From an uncultured Opitutales bacterium (lineage in GTDB: Bacteria > Verrucomicrobiota > Verrucomicrobiia > Opitutales > UBA2995): a stretch of DNA of 10,585 bases. The notes under the pieces were generated by a model. The model was not told the origin of the DNA and made no database searches. It saw only the letters and a list, made by a program, of their open reading frames with translations. The translations under genes were made by a program, and so were the position numbers. Where the stretch lies: positions 1-10,585 of the forward strand of contig CALGUT010000449.1 in the NCBI GenBank assembly GCA_937920335.1, written 5' to 3'. Below, in pieces: positions 1 through 7,493 of the stretch (position 1 is the stretch's first letter; each line of letters opens with the position of its first letter).

Positions 1-974
1 ATCGCCATATTATTCCAGGCAAATGAAACTCGCATACGTCGTATGGCAGTACCACACCGACCATAACGGTTTGCGCGATGTCCCAGTGCGTCTTGCATCG
101 ACTGTGTCTCAGGAAGAAAACTTGGAACCTCATCATCCACCTTCACCCACACCTCATCCGCGAGATTGTCCGTTGAGAGAGTTTCCAATCCTAGTTTCAG
201 ACTGTATTCAAATTCCTGACGCGCCTGAGCTTCATAAGAATACTCGGCCTTACTGTGTTTTACCAGCCGAGGCGAAAACTTAGTTAACTCATCCCTCAAG
301 GCATTGGCGCATGCATGGGCTTCGATTTGTGGAAGGGACTCCAAGTGTTTGATAGCTTCAGTCCACATACGCGAACTCATCACCAGAGCCATACTCGTCT
401 TACAAGCAACCGGCATAAAATATCGCGCCCGATCCAGAGCATAGTTTTTCCGAATTCGCTTTATTACCAATGGCTTTGCTCCCTCTGGATATCGGATAAG
501 CTCCGGATGGTCCGTTGCCAAAGCATCCAACCGATCATATTCTGCCTGATACGCTCGGAAACTCTCGAGCATTATGGATTTCCACTCTTTGGACAATCCA
601 GCCGGAACTCCCAAGTCTTCCGGTTCCAGCAGGCTCGTTTCGTCCATACTGATGTAGCGAGTACTAGACTCCTGCCCATCACCCATCTGCGCGATTTCAA
701 ATAGTTTGTAGGCCAACCACATGGACACATCGTCTAAAGCTATCGCAATTCCGCCTGTTAAACCGGCTATGGATGCATGACCATAATCAACAAACTTTAG
801 AATACGATCAATCGACGCATCGGCTTCGTTGAGATCCACTTTTTCCAGGATCTTATTGAGTCCTATGTTCGACCGCGAGTAACGCGCTAGTACAGAAGCG
901 AGTAGCTCAGGAGTTAACGTGGGGTTATCTTTGGCGGCGTCGGGAGATACCAGTGCAATTCCGGTTACATTCAT
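1..974 (-). CDS. ThyX-family protein (divergent flavin-dependent thymidylate synthase-like), C-terminus beyond the window
   Basis: An open minus-strand frame from ATG at 972-974 runs 324 codons with no stop and leaves the window at base 1. The protein resembles ThyX, which methylates dUMP to dTMP using FAD, NADPH and methylene-tetrahydrofolate. Visible family marks are YGHASIA (64-70), matching the ThyX H-x-S segment; ESSTRY (102-107), matching the E-x-S-x-R-Y dUMP-binding loop; and a later R-x-x-x-P segment (184-188) followed by SSRMW (200-204). The RHR FAD/nucleotide signature that should precede ESSTRY is absent: the aligned residues are about I94-A95-Q96. Near the edge, residues about 300-324 (RANRYGR, then VSFAWNNMA) look like the start of a second ThyX-like unit. 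A canonical ThyX is about 220-250 residues, so this protein is already too long for a single unit. Membership in the family is likely. Thymidylate synthase activity is uncertain because the rest of the gene is not visible. No strong Shine-Dalgarno site precedes the start; GAAAG at 979-983 is weak. Confidence 0.75.
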   Translation of the reverse strand, partial: MNVTGIALVSPDAAKDNPTLTPELLASVLARYSRSNIGLNKILEKVDLNEADASIDRILKFVDYGHASIAGLTGGIAIALDDVSMWLAYKLFEIAQMGDGQESSTRYISMDETSLLEPEDLGVPAGLSKEWKSIMLESFRAYQAEYDRLDALATDHPELIRYPEGAKPLVIKRIRKNYALDRARYFMPVACKTSMALVMSSRMWTEAIKHLESLPQIEAHACANALRDELTKFSPRLVKHSKAEYSYEAQARQEFEYSLKLGLETLSTDNLADEVWVKVDDEVPSFLPETQSMQDALGHRANRYGRCGTAIRRMRVSFAWNNMA

Positions 975-1063
975 AGGACTTTCAAAAGCCTAGAACTTTG
1001 CAAAACCAGTGCGAGGAAAATTCCTTACTCCAAAGGGCTTTTGTTGGATTTTGCGACAGTCCG
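975..1063 (-). promoter_or_regulatory. nuoN to thyX-like intergenic region with bulged inverted repeat
   Basis: This is the only intergenic stretch of note. On the transcribed strand, CAAAAGCCCTTTG (plus-strand 1031-1043) can pair with CAAAG (996-1000) and GGCTTTTG (983-990), leaving a 5-base bulge (991-995). That makes a 13-pair stem closing a loop at 1001-1030. The loop holds a small AGGAA/TTCCT pairing. The 3' arm ends 8 bases before the ThyX-like start codon. No T-tract follows the stem, so it is not a classic intrinsic terminator. It could be a leader structure, a processing site or chance. I see no convincing -35/-10 promoter pair here. Confidence 0.4.
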
Positions 1064-2581
1064 TTAACCGCCAATCAAAGAACTCAGCGGGCCTTGATAA
1101 AGTCCCAGCAATAGGGTCAATAAACCTAAGCCTCCAAGCGTGAATTTCGCCAACCTGGAAACTTCAGGCCATTCTTTTGGCGCTTCAGGCTCTTCACCAT
1201 CAAGAATCGGAAGTTTCCAAAAGCGGAAGGTAGCTTCTTTGATCCATCCGAAATAATAATAGATCGAAATAACAACACCGACGATAGCAAAACCCAGCAA
1301 CGTATAAAGCCCCGCTTGAAATGCGGCGTAGAAAAGAAGTAACTTACCGATAAAACCTGCAAGTGGAGGAATTCCCGCTAGAGATCCAAGTCCTAAAACC
1401 AGAACACCCGATAGAAACGGACTTTCCTTAGCCATATCCTGATAATCACTCAACTCCTGGATATCGTCCCTCCCTTTCGCAGAGAGGTGAGCCATCACTC
1501 CGAACACCGCATAAGAAGCCAACAGGTAGGTAATTAGATAAAACACCACCGCACTCTGCGCAGATGGTATTGAAAACATCGCTACAACGCCTATCAGTAA
1601 ATAACCAGCATGGGAAACACCTGACAGACCGATAAGTCGTTTCACGTTTCGCTGAGTCAAGGCCGCTATGTTCCCGAAGAGAATCGTTATAATTGCCATT
1701 AGGCTCAAAACAGGCACCAGCAGATCCGCCATCGGCTTGAAGGGCCCAGTCACCAAAACAATCAGAACGGCAAACCCACCTGCCTTTGAACCAACCGCCA
1801 AAGCAGCCGTTACCGGTGTAGGAGCCCCTTGGTAAACATCAGGAACCCAGATTTGAAAAGGGACAGAACCGATTTTAAACGCAATTCCAGCTACCACCAT
1901 CAGGACGCCTGTTTTGGCGATCAGATTGTCCGCGTTCAACCCAAGAAATAGCTGAAGATCTGTAAACTTCATCGCCTCGCCCGCCATACCTGCAAGTCCG
2001 GGAGTGCTGGCTACGCCATAAATTAACACAATGCCCATAAGAAGGATCGCTGTACTGAACCCTCCCATAATCAAGTATTTAAGGCCTGCCTCCAAGCAGT
2101 TCGAACGATCCCGATTGTAGCTCACCAACACGTAGAAACCAATTGTCACAGTCTCCAATGCTACGAACAACATGACAAAGTGATTGCTCTGGGCAAGTAG
2201 CATCAGGGAAGCAGTTACCAACAACAGAATCGCATAAAATTCCGTCCCTAGCAGACTATGTTTTCTCAAGAAGATTGCTCCAAGGAAAGATGTCAAAATC
2301 GAGCTCGTAAGGAAAAACAAGCGCATGACTTGTCCAAACTCCGAGTGATACAACATTCCCGCAAAGGTCTCCTGATTCAGAATCCCAAGATTGTCACCAA
2401 ACACCGTGAAGCCTAAACCCAATAGGACCAACTGACCGAACACCGCCACCCGTCCGATTAAGTCTTTTCCTCTGGTTCCGCCAAACATGTCGATCAACAA
2501 AAGGGACAAAGCAAGCAGTACGAGAATGATCTCGGGGAGGATCGCACTCCACTGATTAGTATCTGTATATTGCAAATTCAT
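1064..2581 (-). CDS. nuoN: NADH-quinone oxidoreductase subunit N
   Basis: NuoN is one of the three antiporter-like, proton-pumping membrane subunits of complex I. It sits between NuoM and the NuoK/NuoJ region. The 505-residue length is normal for the family. The residues expected in the proton channel are all visible: Glu143 in TM5 (ALETVTIGFY), Lys236 in TM7 (FKIGSVPFQIWVPDVY), Lys266 in TM8 (VGSKAGGF) and Lys413 in TM12 (GFIGKLLLF). The segment APTPVTAAL (253-261) and the histidine in GVSHAGYLL (321-329) are also typical. The whole protein is strongly hydrophobic. A hydrophilic stretch (about 461-477, rich in Glu and Pro) precedes the last transmembrane helix. It starts 7 bases after the nuoM stop. 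No good ribosome binding site is visible, so translation may be coupled to nuoM. It is the last nuo gene of the operon. Confidence 0.97.
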   Translation of the reverse strand: MNLQYTDTNQWSAILPEIILVLLALSLLLIDMFGGTRGKDLIGRVAVFGQLVLLGLGFTVFGDNLGILNQETFAGMLYHSEFGQVMRLFFLTSSILTSFLGAIFLRKHSLLGTEFYAILLLVTASLMLLAQSNHFVMLFVALETVTIGFYVLVSYNRDRSNCLEAGLKYLIMGGFSTAILLMGIVLIYGVASTPGLAGMAGEAMKFTDLQLFLGLNADNLIAKTGVLMVVAGIAFKIGSVPFQIWVPDVYQGAPTPVTAALAVGSKAGGFAVLIVLVTGPFKPMADLLVPVLSLMAIITILFGNIAALTQRNVKRLIGLSGVSHAGYLLIGVVAMFSIPSAQSAVVFYLITYLLASYAVFGVMAHLSAKGRDDIQELSDYQDMAKESPFLSGVLVLGLGSLAGIPPLAGFIGKLLLFYAAFQAGLYTLLGFAIVGVVISIYYYFGWIKEATFRFWKLPILDGEEPEAPKEWPEVSRLAKFTLGGLGLLTLLLGLYQGPLSSLIGG

Positions 2582-2588
2582 ACGCGTG

Positions 2589-4181
2589 CTATTCGGCAGA
2601 GGTTTCGATCACGTGTGCCAGTTCCATCTTGGAATCGGATGCATCGCTTATCGCGACGTTTTCAATACTTGCATCGATGGATGAAAAATTATCTTGAAGC
2701 GTTTTATTCATCTCATCCGTCATCATCCGAGGCCACAACCCAATGACAAACAAAGTAACCAATAGCAGGAGAACCGGTAGCTTTTCCGCGGTCGTTATAT
2801 CCCTAACAGTATGATCCTTCAAGTGAGCTTCGAAAGCCTCGGAAGGAGCACCAAAGAATATACGACCGATTGCCCGCAGTCCATAGACAGCCGAAATAAT
2901 AACCCCAAGCACCGCAATCGCAGTGACCGTTTTACTAAACGCCCAAAGCGCTGCAAAAATGGTAAACTCACCAAAAAAATTCAATAGCCCAGGTCCTGGC
3001 AGACCGATACTAGCAAACACAGCAGCCGTAAAGAATGCAGCCAATGCCGGTGCATGTTTTACCAAACCACCCATGTCTTCCATGTCGTAGGTTTCCGTCC
3101 GCTTGTAGACCACGTGTCCCAGTAGAAATAAAAGCGCAACCGTTAAGCCGTGCGCAACCATGGTGATGATCACGCCCGCAGCCCCAAGCACCGAAATACA
3201 GGCGACTCCCAGAAAACAGTAGCCCATGTGCATCACCGAACTAAATCCAACCATCTCTTTGAGGTCACGCTGAGCAATCGTAATAAGACCAATAATGATC
3301 ACACTTCCCAATCCCAGCCAAGCGAGAACTGAACTCCAGTGCAACGCTCCCAGCGGAACCAGCGGTAATGCCACTTGAACAAATCCATATAACCCAAATT
3401 TCTTCAATACCCCTGCATGCAGCATAGCAATCGACGTGGGTGAAGCCGCGTAGCCCCTTGGAGCCCAGGAATGTAACGGGAACAAGGATACTAGAATACC
3501 AAACCCAAAAAGCAGGAGACCAAAGATTATGTTCTGAGCACCGCCTTCAATCGGATTCGCAGCAACCGCTTCCTTAAGCGAAATCATATCAAACGACTCC
3601 GCTCCGCTCTGGAAATAAATTGCCAGTAGCCCCAACAACGAGAGCATCGCACCCAGAGTCAGATAAATCGTCATCTCCATCGCAGCAGAATGACGATCTC
3701 GACCACCCCATATTCCGATACAGATAAATGTAGGTATCAGAGCCAGTTCATGGAAAAAGTAGAAAAAGAAAATATCAACCGATGCAAATACCCCCATCAA
3801 ACCAGCCTGCATAAACAGAATTAGCATCAGGTACTGTTGGAGCCGTTCAGCGCCGCTTTGCATGGCATAAATACCTGCTGCCAGACCCACTATCCCAGCT
3901 AGGAAAAATAGAGGCGCAGAAATACCGTTCAGTCCAAGCTTCAACGTAATTCCTAATCCTTCAAGTCCAGTCGGAATCGACCAAAGGTAATCATAACCCG
4001 AAGCATCAAGCGGCTCGAAGCTCACCCAAAGGATGAGTGCACCCAGCGCCGGAAAAAAGAACCCCAGGGTTGCAAGAAACTGCGTGGCGTTCTTCGGCAT
4101 TTTTCCGAAACCAAGCAGAATAATTGCAATGATTAACGGAACGAGAATCGTGCTTAGAAGTAATATGGAATAATTGTTCAT
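2589..4181 (-). CDS. nuoM: NADH-quinone oxidoreductase subunit M, variant lacking the TM7 lysine
   Basis: NuoM is the central antiporter-like proton-pumping subunit of complex I, between NuoL and NuoN. The 530-residue length is typical. Conserved charged residues include Glu145 in TM5 (FFHELALIP), Lys261 in TM8 (AGVLKKFGLYG), His318 (SSVMHMGY), His344 (MVAHGLTVA) and Glu405 in TM12 (NFFGEFTIF). Unusually, the TM7 segment reads GILVSLFPLHSWAPRGY (228-244). Leu230 stands where the highly conserved channel lysine is expected (Lys234 in the E. coli protein), and there is no lysine between 204 and 259. The usual W-L-P-D-A-H after PLH is W-A-P-R-G-Y. A hydrophilic, acidic tail of about 40 residues follows the last membrane helix. 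The start has a clear AGGAG site 6 bases upstream, inside the end of nuoL. Confidence 0.96.
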   Translation of the reverse strand: MNNYSILLLSTILVPLIIAIILLGFGKMPKNATQFLATLGFFFPALGALILWVSFEPLDASGYDYLWSIPTGLEGLGITLKLGLNGISAPLFFLAGIVGLAAGIYAMQSGAERLQQYLMLILFMQAGLMGVFASVDIFFFYFFHELALIPTFICIGIWGGRDRHSAAMEMTIYLTLGAMLSLLGLLAIYFQSGAESFDMISLKEAVAANPIEGGAQNIIFGLLLFGFGILVSLFPLHSWAPRGYAASPTSIAMLHAGVLKKFGLYGFVQVALPLVPLGALHWSSVLAWLGLGSVIIIGLITIAQRDLKEMVGFSSVMHMGYCFLGVACISVLGAAGVIITMVAHGLTVALLFLLGHVVYKRTETYDMEDMGGLVKHAPALAAFFTAAVFASIGLPGPGLLNFFGEFTIFAALWAFSKTVTAIAVLGVIISAVYGLRAIGRIFFGAPSEAFEAHLKDHTVRDITTAEKLPVLLLLVTLFVIGLWPRMMTDEMNKTLQDNFSSIDASIENVAISDASDSKMELAHVIETSAE

Positions 4182-4187
4182 AGCGCG

Positions 4188-4192
4188 CTCCT
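4188..4192 (-). promoter_or_regulatory. Ribosome binding site of nuoM
   Basis: AGGAG lies 6 bases before the nuoM ATG and overlaps the TAG stop of nuoL (4191-4193). It supports the chosen nuoM start and suggests that ribosomes finishing nuoL pass directly to nuoM. Confidence 0.8.
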
Positions 4193-6089
4193 AGATTTTG
4201 AGGGTTCCAAATGCGATAGCCCCAAGGACCAAGACTCCAATCGCAAACCAGTAAACATAACCTGCAAGATTACCGGTATGAAGCGATCGAGATACGATTC
4301 CAAACAGACCAACGATACCCGCTGTTCCACGAACCATCAGACCTGAGATCAAAAGTTGGTCTAAAAAGCTTAGTATCAACGCAACGCGGTCCTGCACCTT
4401 TTCGACATACCAGTCATAAAATGCATCGATATAGAGTCGGTTACCGAGGGCTTTGAATACAGCAGGTGCACCGGATTCCAGAGTGTCGACGTCCCTCCGA
4501 GGACTCCAAATCAACCACGCCAAGATAATACCCCCAATCGAGAATACCGTCCCGGTAATATACATGAGCGTTTGAAACCCTGAATCAGTTGCGTGAGGAA
4601 TCGCATGAACGATGTCATGGAAGCCATGTCCGTAAAAGGCGGTGTAACCACCGACACAAGAAAGGACAGCCAGTATCAGCAAAGGAATCAGCATGGCTGG
4701 ACCACTCTCCTTGGCATGAGCGGCATTATCAGAACGGGCCTTTCCAAAAAAGGTAACCACATACAAGCGACCCATGTAGAGACCGGTAAGCGCTGCAGTA
4801 GCCAACAGAATGTAATACACGATCGTATTATTTTCATGCGCGAGGTGCAGGATCGTGTCTTTACTAAAGAACCCGGCAAGGAAGGGAAATCCACCAATCG
4901 CCAACACACCTATCGTGAAGGTCGCAAATGTAACCTTCATCTTACCCGACAGTCCACCCATCTTGTAAATGTCCTGTTCATGGTGACAGGCATGGATGAT
5001 CGAACCGGAATTCAGGAAGAGCAGCGCTTTAAAAAATGCGTGAGTAGTCAGGTGAAACATCGCAACGGCAGCGCCAGCTGCGATTCCTGCTTCAACTCCA
5101 TGACCATGAGCAACAGCCTGTCCACCCAGACCGAGCGCGGCCACCATGTAGCCCAACTGAGACAAGGTGGAAAATGCTAACACCTTCTTAATATCATTTT
5201 GTCCAAAAGCGACTATAGCGGCAAATACGGCGGTAATCGTTCCGATCCACATCACCACATTCAGCGCCTCAGGAGTCATCAAGAAGTAGACCCGTGCAGT
5301 AAAATAGATACCAGCCGCGACCATCGTTGCTGCGTGGATCAACGCTGAAATCGGAGTCGGACCTTCCATCGCGTCTGGCAGCCAAACATGCAACGGCATC
5401 TGCGCGGACTTACCGAGAACACCACAAAAAAGAAGTAATCCCATTCCCGTTGATAAGAGCCCTGGGCTCAGTGCGGCTTTCGCCTCTAACTCAACCAAAT
5501 TGAAAGTCCCAAACTGCCAGTAAACAAATACGATACCCAGAAGAAACCCAAAGTCCCCTACTCGATTTACGATAAATGCTTTCTTCGATGCCGCAACCGC
5601 GGTTGGCTTATCAAAATAATGATTAATCAAAACATAGGAGCTGAAACCAACCAACTCCCAAAAGATAAAGATCATCACTAGGTTATCAGCCAAAACGATC
5701 CCCAACATCGAAAACATGAAGATCGATAGACCACCGAAAAAACGAGCCTTACTCGGATCGTCTTTCATGTATCCAAGACTGAATACCTGAACGAGGAGAC
5801 CAACAATAATCAACACCAGGAGCATCAGCGCGGAAAGGTCATTGAAAAGAACTCCGAAGCCAATCTCGAATGTCCGACCTCCCGGCATCGCCAGGGACAA
5901 CCAGGAAACTGACCAGTCAGTGCGTTCAGCTGCGTAAATGAGATATAAACCCAATCCGGAAAAAACAGCTGCAGACACAACTGATAATCTAGCTGCCAAA
6001 CTGTGTTTCTTCCGCATAAAGCAGGCAATAACAGCCGCCGTAACGAGCGGTATCAGAAACAAAAGTTGATAAATGAGCGCAGCGTCCAT
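4191..6089 (-). CDS. nuoL: NADH-quinone oxidoreductase subunit L
   Basis: NuoL is the distal antiporter-like proton-pumping subunit of complex I. At 632 residues it has the normal family length. Visible signatures are Glu145 in TM5 (FWELVGFSSY), the NRVGDFGF segment (175-182), Lys227 in TM7 (GKSAQMPLHVWLPDAMEG), His252 (ALIHAATMV), Lys301/302 (NDIKKVLAFSTLSQLGYM), His350 and Lys354 (THAFFKALLFL), and Lys410 in TM12 (AGFFSKD). The C-terminal part from about 545 (YIDAFYDWYVEKVQDR, then two hydrophobic stretches) matches the long lateral helix and final membrane anchor that run along NuoM and NuoN. It starts one base after the nuoK stop. I see no strong Shine-Dalgarno site, so coupling to nuoK is plausible. 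Nothing is truncated or broken. Confidence 0.98.
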   Translation of the reverse strand: MDAALIYQLLFLIPLVTAAVIACFMRKKHSLAARLSVVSAAVFSGLGLYLIYAAERTDWSVSWLSLAMPGGRTFEIGFGVLFNDLSALMLLVLIIVGLLVQVFSLGYMKDDPSKARFFGGLSIFMFSMLGIVLADNLVMIFIFWELVGFSSYVLINHYFDKPTAVAASKKAFIVNRVGDFGFLLGIVFVYWQFGTFNLVELEAKAALSPGLLSTGMGLLLFCGVLGKSAQMPLHVWLPDAMEGPTPISALIHAATMVAAGIYFTARVYFLMTPEALNVVMWIGTITAVFAAIVAFGQNDIKKVLAFSTLSQLGYMVAALGLGGQAVAHGHGVEAGIAAGAAVAMFHLTTHAFFKALLFLNSGSIIHACHHEQDIYKMGGLSGKMKVTFATFTIGVLAIGGFPFLAGFFSKDTILHLAHENNTIVYYILLATAALTGLYMGRLYVVTFFGKARSDNAAHAKESGPAMLIPLLILAVLSCVGGYTAFYGHGFHDIVHAIPHATDSGFQTLMYITGTVFSIGGIILAWLIWSPRRDVDTLESGAPAVFKALGNRLYIDAFYDWYVEKVQDRVALILSFLDQLLISGLMVRGTAGIVGLFGIVSRSLHTGNLAGYVYWFAIGVLVLGAIAFGTLKI

Positions 6090-6090
6090 G

Positions 6091-6396
6091 TTAATTCTTT
6101 AGCCCATTAAGTTCCTGAACATAGACCGTCTGCCGTTTCCGGAACAACGCGACTATGATCGCCAGGCCCACTGCGACTTCAGCAGCGGCCACCGTTATTA
6201 TAAAGAATACGAGTAGATTTCCATCCATCGTTCCATTGTATCGAGAAAACGAAACCAAGGCCAGATTCACACCGTTTAGCATCATTTCCAAGCACATGAA
6301 AACGATCAGTGTATTCCGGCGAACGAGAATCCCCACGAAGCCGATCGTAAATAATAATCCACTCACCACTAAAAATTCATTTAGACCGATTGTCAT
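6091..6396 (-). CDS. nuoK: NADH-quinone oxidoreductase subunit K
   Basis: NuoK is a small three-helix membrane subunit of complex I, equivalent to mitochondrial ND4L. With NuoJ it carries the charge relay between the quinone site and the pump subunits. The 101 residues match the usual length of about 100. The two key intramembrane glutamates are present: Glu37 in TM2 (FMCLEMMLNGVNL) and Glu73 in TM3 (AAAEVAVGLAI), corresponding to Glu36 and Glu72 of E. coli. The ATG overlaps the nuoJ stop in an ATGA arrangement (6393-6396). A very strong AAAGGAGG site stands just upstream, so translation is both coupled and independently strong. Confidence 0.98.
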   Translation of the reverse strand: MTIGLNEFLVVSGLLFTIGFVGILVRRNTLIVFMCLEMMLNGVNLALVSFSRYNGTMDGNLLVFFIITVAAAEVAVGLAIIVALFRKRQTVYVQELNGLKN

Positions 6397-6911
6397 GCAG
6401 CCTCCTTTCGTTTCGACGTGCGATTGCTGATAAAGATAACACCCAGCATTGCTATGAGTAAGAGAACTCCCGCCACCTGAAAAGGGAGCATGTAGGTTGT
6501 AAACAACTCGATACCGAAAGACTTGGTCGTCGCTCCCACAGGTTCAACTTCACTCAACGTCGCCATCGTCAAACCATCGCCCCGTTTGAATAATTTAAGA
6601 GTCCCAAGCACCATGAGAAGGCCAGCAATCAAACCCGCTGAGATGGTAATCCACTTCGGTTTGACCTTCTCAGCCGCCTCTACATTGAGGAGCATCACAA
6701 TAAACAGAAAGAGAACGATCACGGCACCCGCATATACAGCCAGCTGAACAGCCGCCAGAAAGTAGGCGCCCAACATCACAAACAGCGACGCGGTCCCAAC
6801 AAAAGATACAATCAGCAACATCGCCGCATTGACCGGATTGTTACTTAGCACAACCGAACCAGCGCCGAGAAGCGTGATCAAAGCAAATAAGTAAAATAGG
6901 AAATCAACCAT
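6393..6911 (-). CDS. nuoJ: NADH-quinone oxidoreductase subunit J
   Basis: NuoJ is a membrane subunit of complex I, equivalent to ND6, and packs beside NuoK, NuoA and NuoH. The 172 residues form about five hydrophobic helices. The conserved TM3 segment YAGAVIVLFLFIVML (60-74) is present, including Tyr60 and Gly62. This is the helix that changes between alpha and pi-bulge forms during turnover in solved structures. The sequence ends with a short basic segment (RTSKRKEAA), whose codons also contain the nuoK ribosome binding site. The start lies 30 bases after the nuoI stop, without an obvious Shine-Dalgarno site. An upstream start in the same frame is not evident. Confidence 0.96.
   Translation of the reverse strand: MVDFLFYLFALITLLGAGSVVLSNNPVNAAMLLIVSFVGTASLFVMLGAYFLAAVQLAVYAGAVIVLFLFIVMLLNVEAAEKVKPKWITISAGLIAGLLMVLGTLKLFKRGDGLTMATLSEVEPVGATTKSFGIELFTTYMLPFQVAGVLLLIAMLGVIFISNRTSKRKEAA
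6401..6408 (-). promoter_or_regulatory. Strong ribosome binding site of nuoK
   Basis: AAAGGAGG stands 4 bases before the nuoK ATG and lies within the last codons of nuoJ. It is the best Shine-Dalgarno match in the window and fixes the nuoK start, which overlaps the nuoJ TGA as ATGA. Confidence 0.9.
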
Positions 6912-6941
6912 GTTAGGCAGTCAGAATGGAGCTAAGGTTTG

Positions 6942-7481
6942 TCAATGGGGGTTTCCTGAGTTTTCGGCCGCCTTTTTCTTATCCCACTTGTGGTGGTCAT
7001 CTGGCAAAGTGCCGCCGAGTTCATAAAGTTTATCTTTCTTGTAGACGAGCTCCTCACGAGTGTAGCCCGAAACGGAAAAGGTGTCTTGAAGCCAAATCGC
7101 CTCTTCAGGACAGACCTCCTGACAAAAGCCGCAGTAGATACAACGAAGCATATTCACTTCGAACTCCTTGGGTCCTTTTTCAACGTGGGCGTTTTCGGAC
7201 TCTTCATCCAACTCACCAGGCGTTATCCGGATTGCCTTCGGCGGGCACACGAATTCACAAAGCTGACAGGATACGCATTTTTCACGCCCATTCGGATCCT
7301 TCACCAACGTGGGGACTCCACGGTATCCTTCTGGAATCTCCGGACGTTCCTCCGGGTATTGCAATGTGACGGTCGGTCGAAAGATGTTCTTCAACGTTAT
7401 CTTTAAACCCGAAGCGATTTGCGGAAGATAAGATTTCTCCGCAAGAGTCAGTGGCTTTCTTTCAATTTTCTTAATGGCCAT
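6942..7481 (-). CDS. nuoI: NADH-quinone oxidoreductase subunit I (two [4Fe-4S] ferredoxin-type)
   Basis: NuoI is the peripheral-arm subunit that carries [4Fe-4S] clusters N6a and N6b and passes electrons from NuoG towards NuoB and quinone. Two classical ferredoxin motifs are visible: CVSCQLCEFVCP with Cys69, 72, 75 and 79, and CIYCGFCQEVCP with Cys114, 117, 120 and 124. The 179 residues fit the family. The N-terminal 35 residues, with the stretch SGLKITLKNIF, match the segment that lies on the membrane against NuoH. The tail is hydrophilic and rich in Lys, His and Asp. The start has GAGGA 7 bases upstream, overlapping the nuoH stop, and the gap to nuoH is 10 bases. Confidence 0.98.
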   Translation of the reverse strand: MAIKKIERKPLTLAEKSYLPQIASGLKITLKNIFRPTVTLQYPEERPEIPEGYRGVPTLVKDPNGREKCVSCQLCEFVCPPKAIRITPGELDEESENAHVEKGPKEFEVNMLRCIYCGFCQEVCPEEAIWLQDTFSVSGYTREELVYKKDKLYELGGTLPDDHHKWDKKKAAENSGNPH

Positions 7482-7488
7482 CGTTCAA

Positions 7489-7493
7489 TCCTC
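7489..7493 (-). promoter_or_regulatory. Ribosome binding site of nuoI
   Basis: GAGGA lies 7 bases before the nuoI ATG and overlaps the TGA stop of nuoH (7492-7494). The spacing is good and supports the chosen start and a coupled nuoH-nuoI transition. Confidence 0.7.

Noticed and set aside
315..704. A 129-codon open frame on the plus strand, with a shorter one at 23-283
   Set aside because: Both lie antisense to the ThyX-like gene, whose minus-strand frame is open across the whole stretch and carries recognisable family motifs. The plus-strand translations show no family resemblance.
983..1043. Inverted repeat as an intrinsic terminator of the nuo operon
   Set aside because: No run of T follows the stem on the transcribed strand, and a large loop and a bulge make it a poor terminator. 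It was kept only as a possible regulatory structure.
4593..5180. A 195-codon plus-strand frame antisense to nuoL
   Set aside because: It lies wholly within a well-conserved part of nuoL. Its translation looks like a shadow with no domain or ribosome binding site.
6926..7406. Two overlapping plus-strand frames antisense to nuoI
   Set aside because: They cover the cysteine-rich nuoI frame. Their composition reflects the antisense of ferredoxin motifs, not a real protein.
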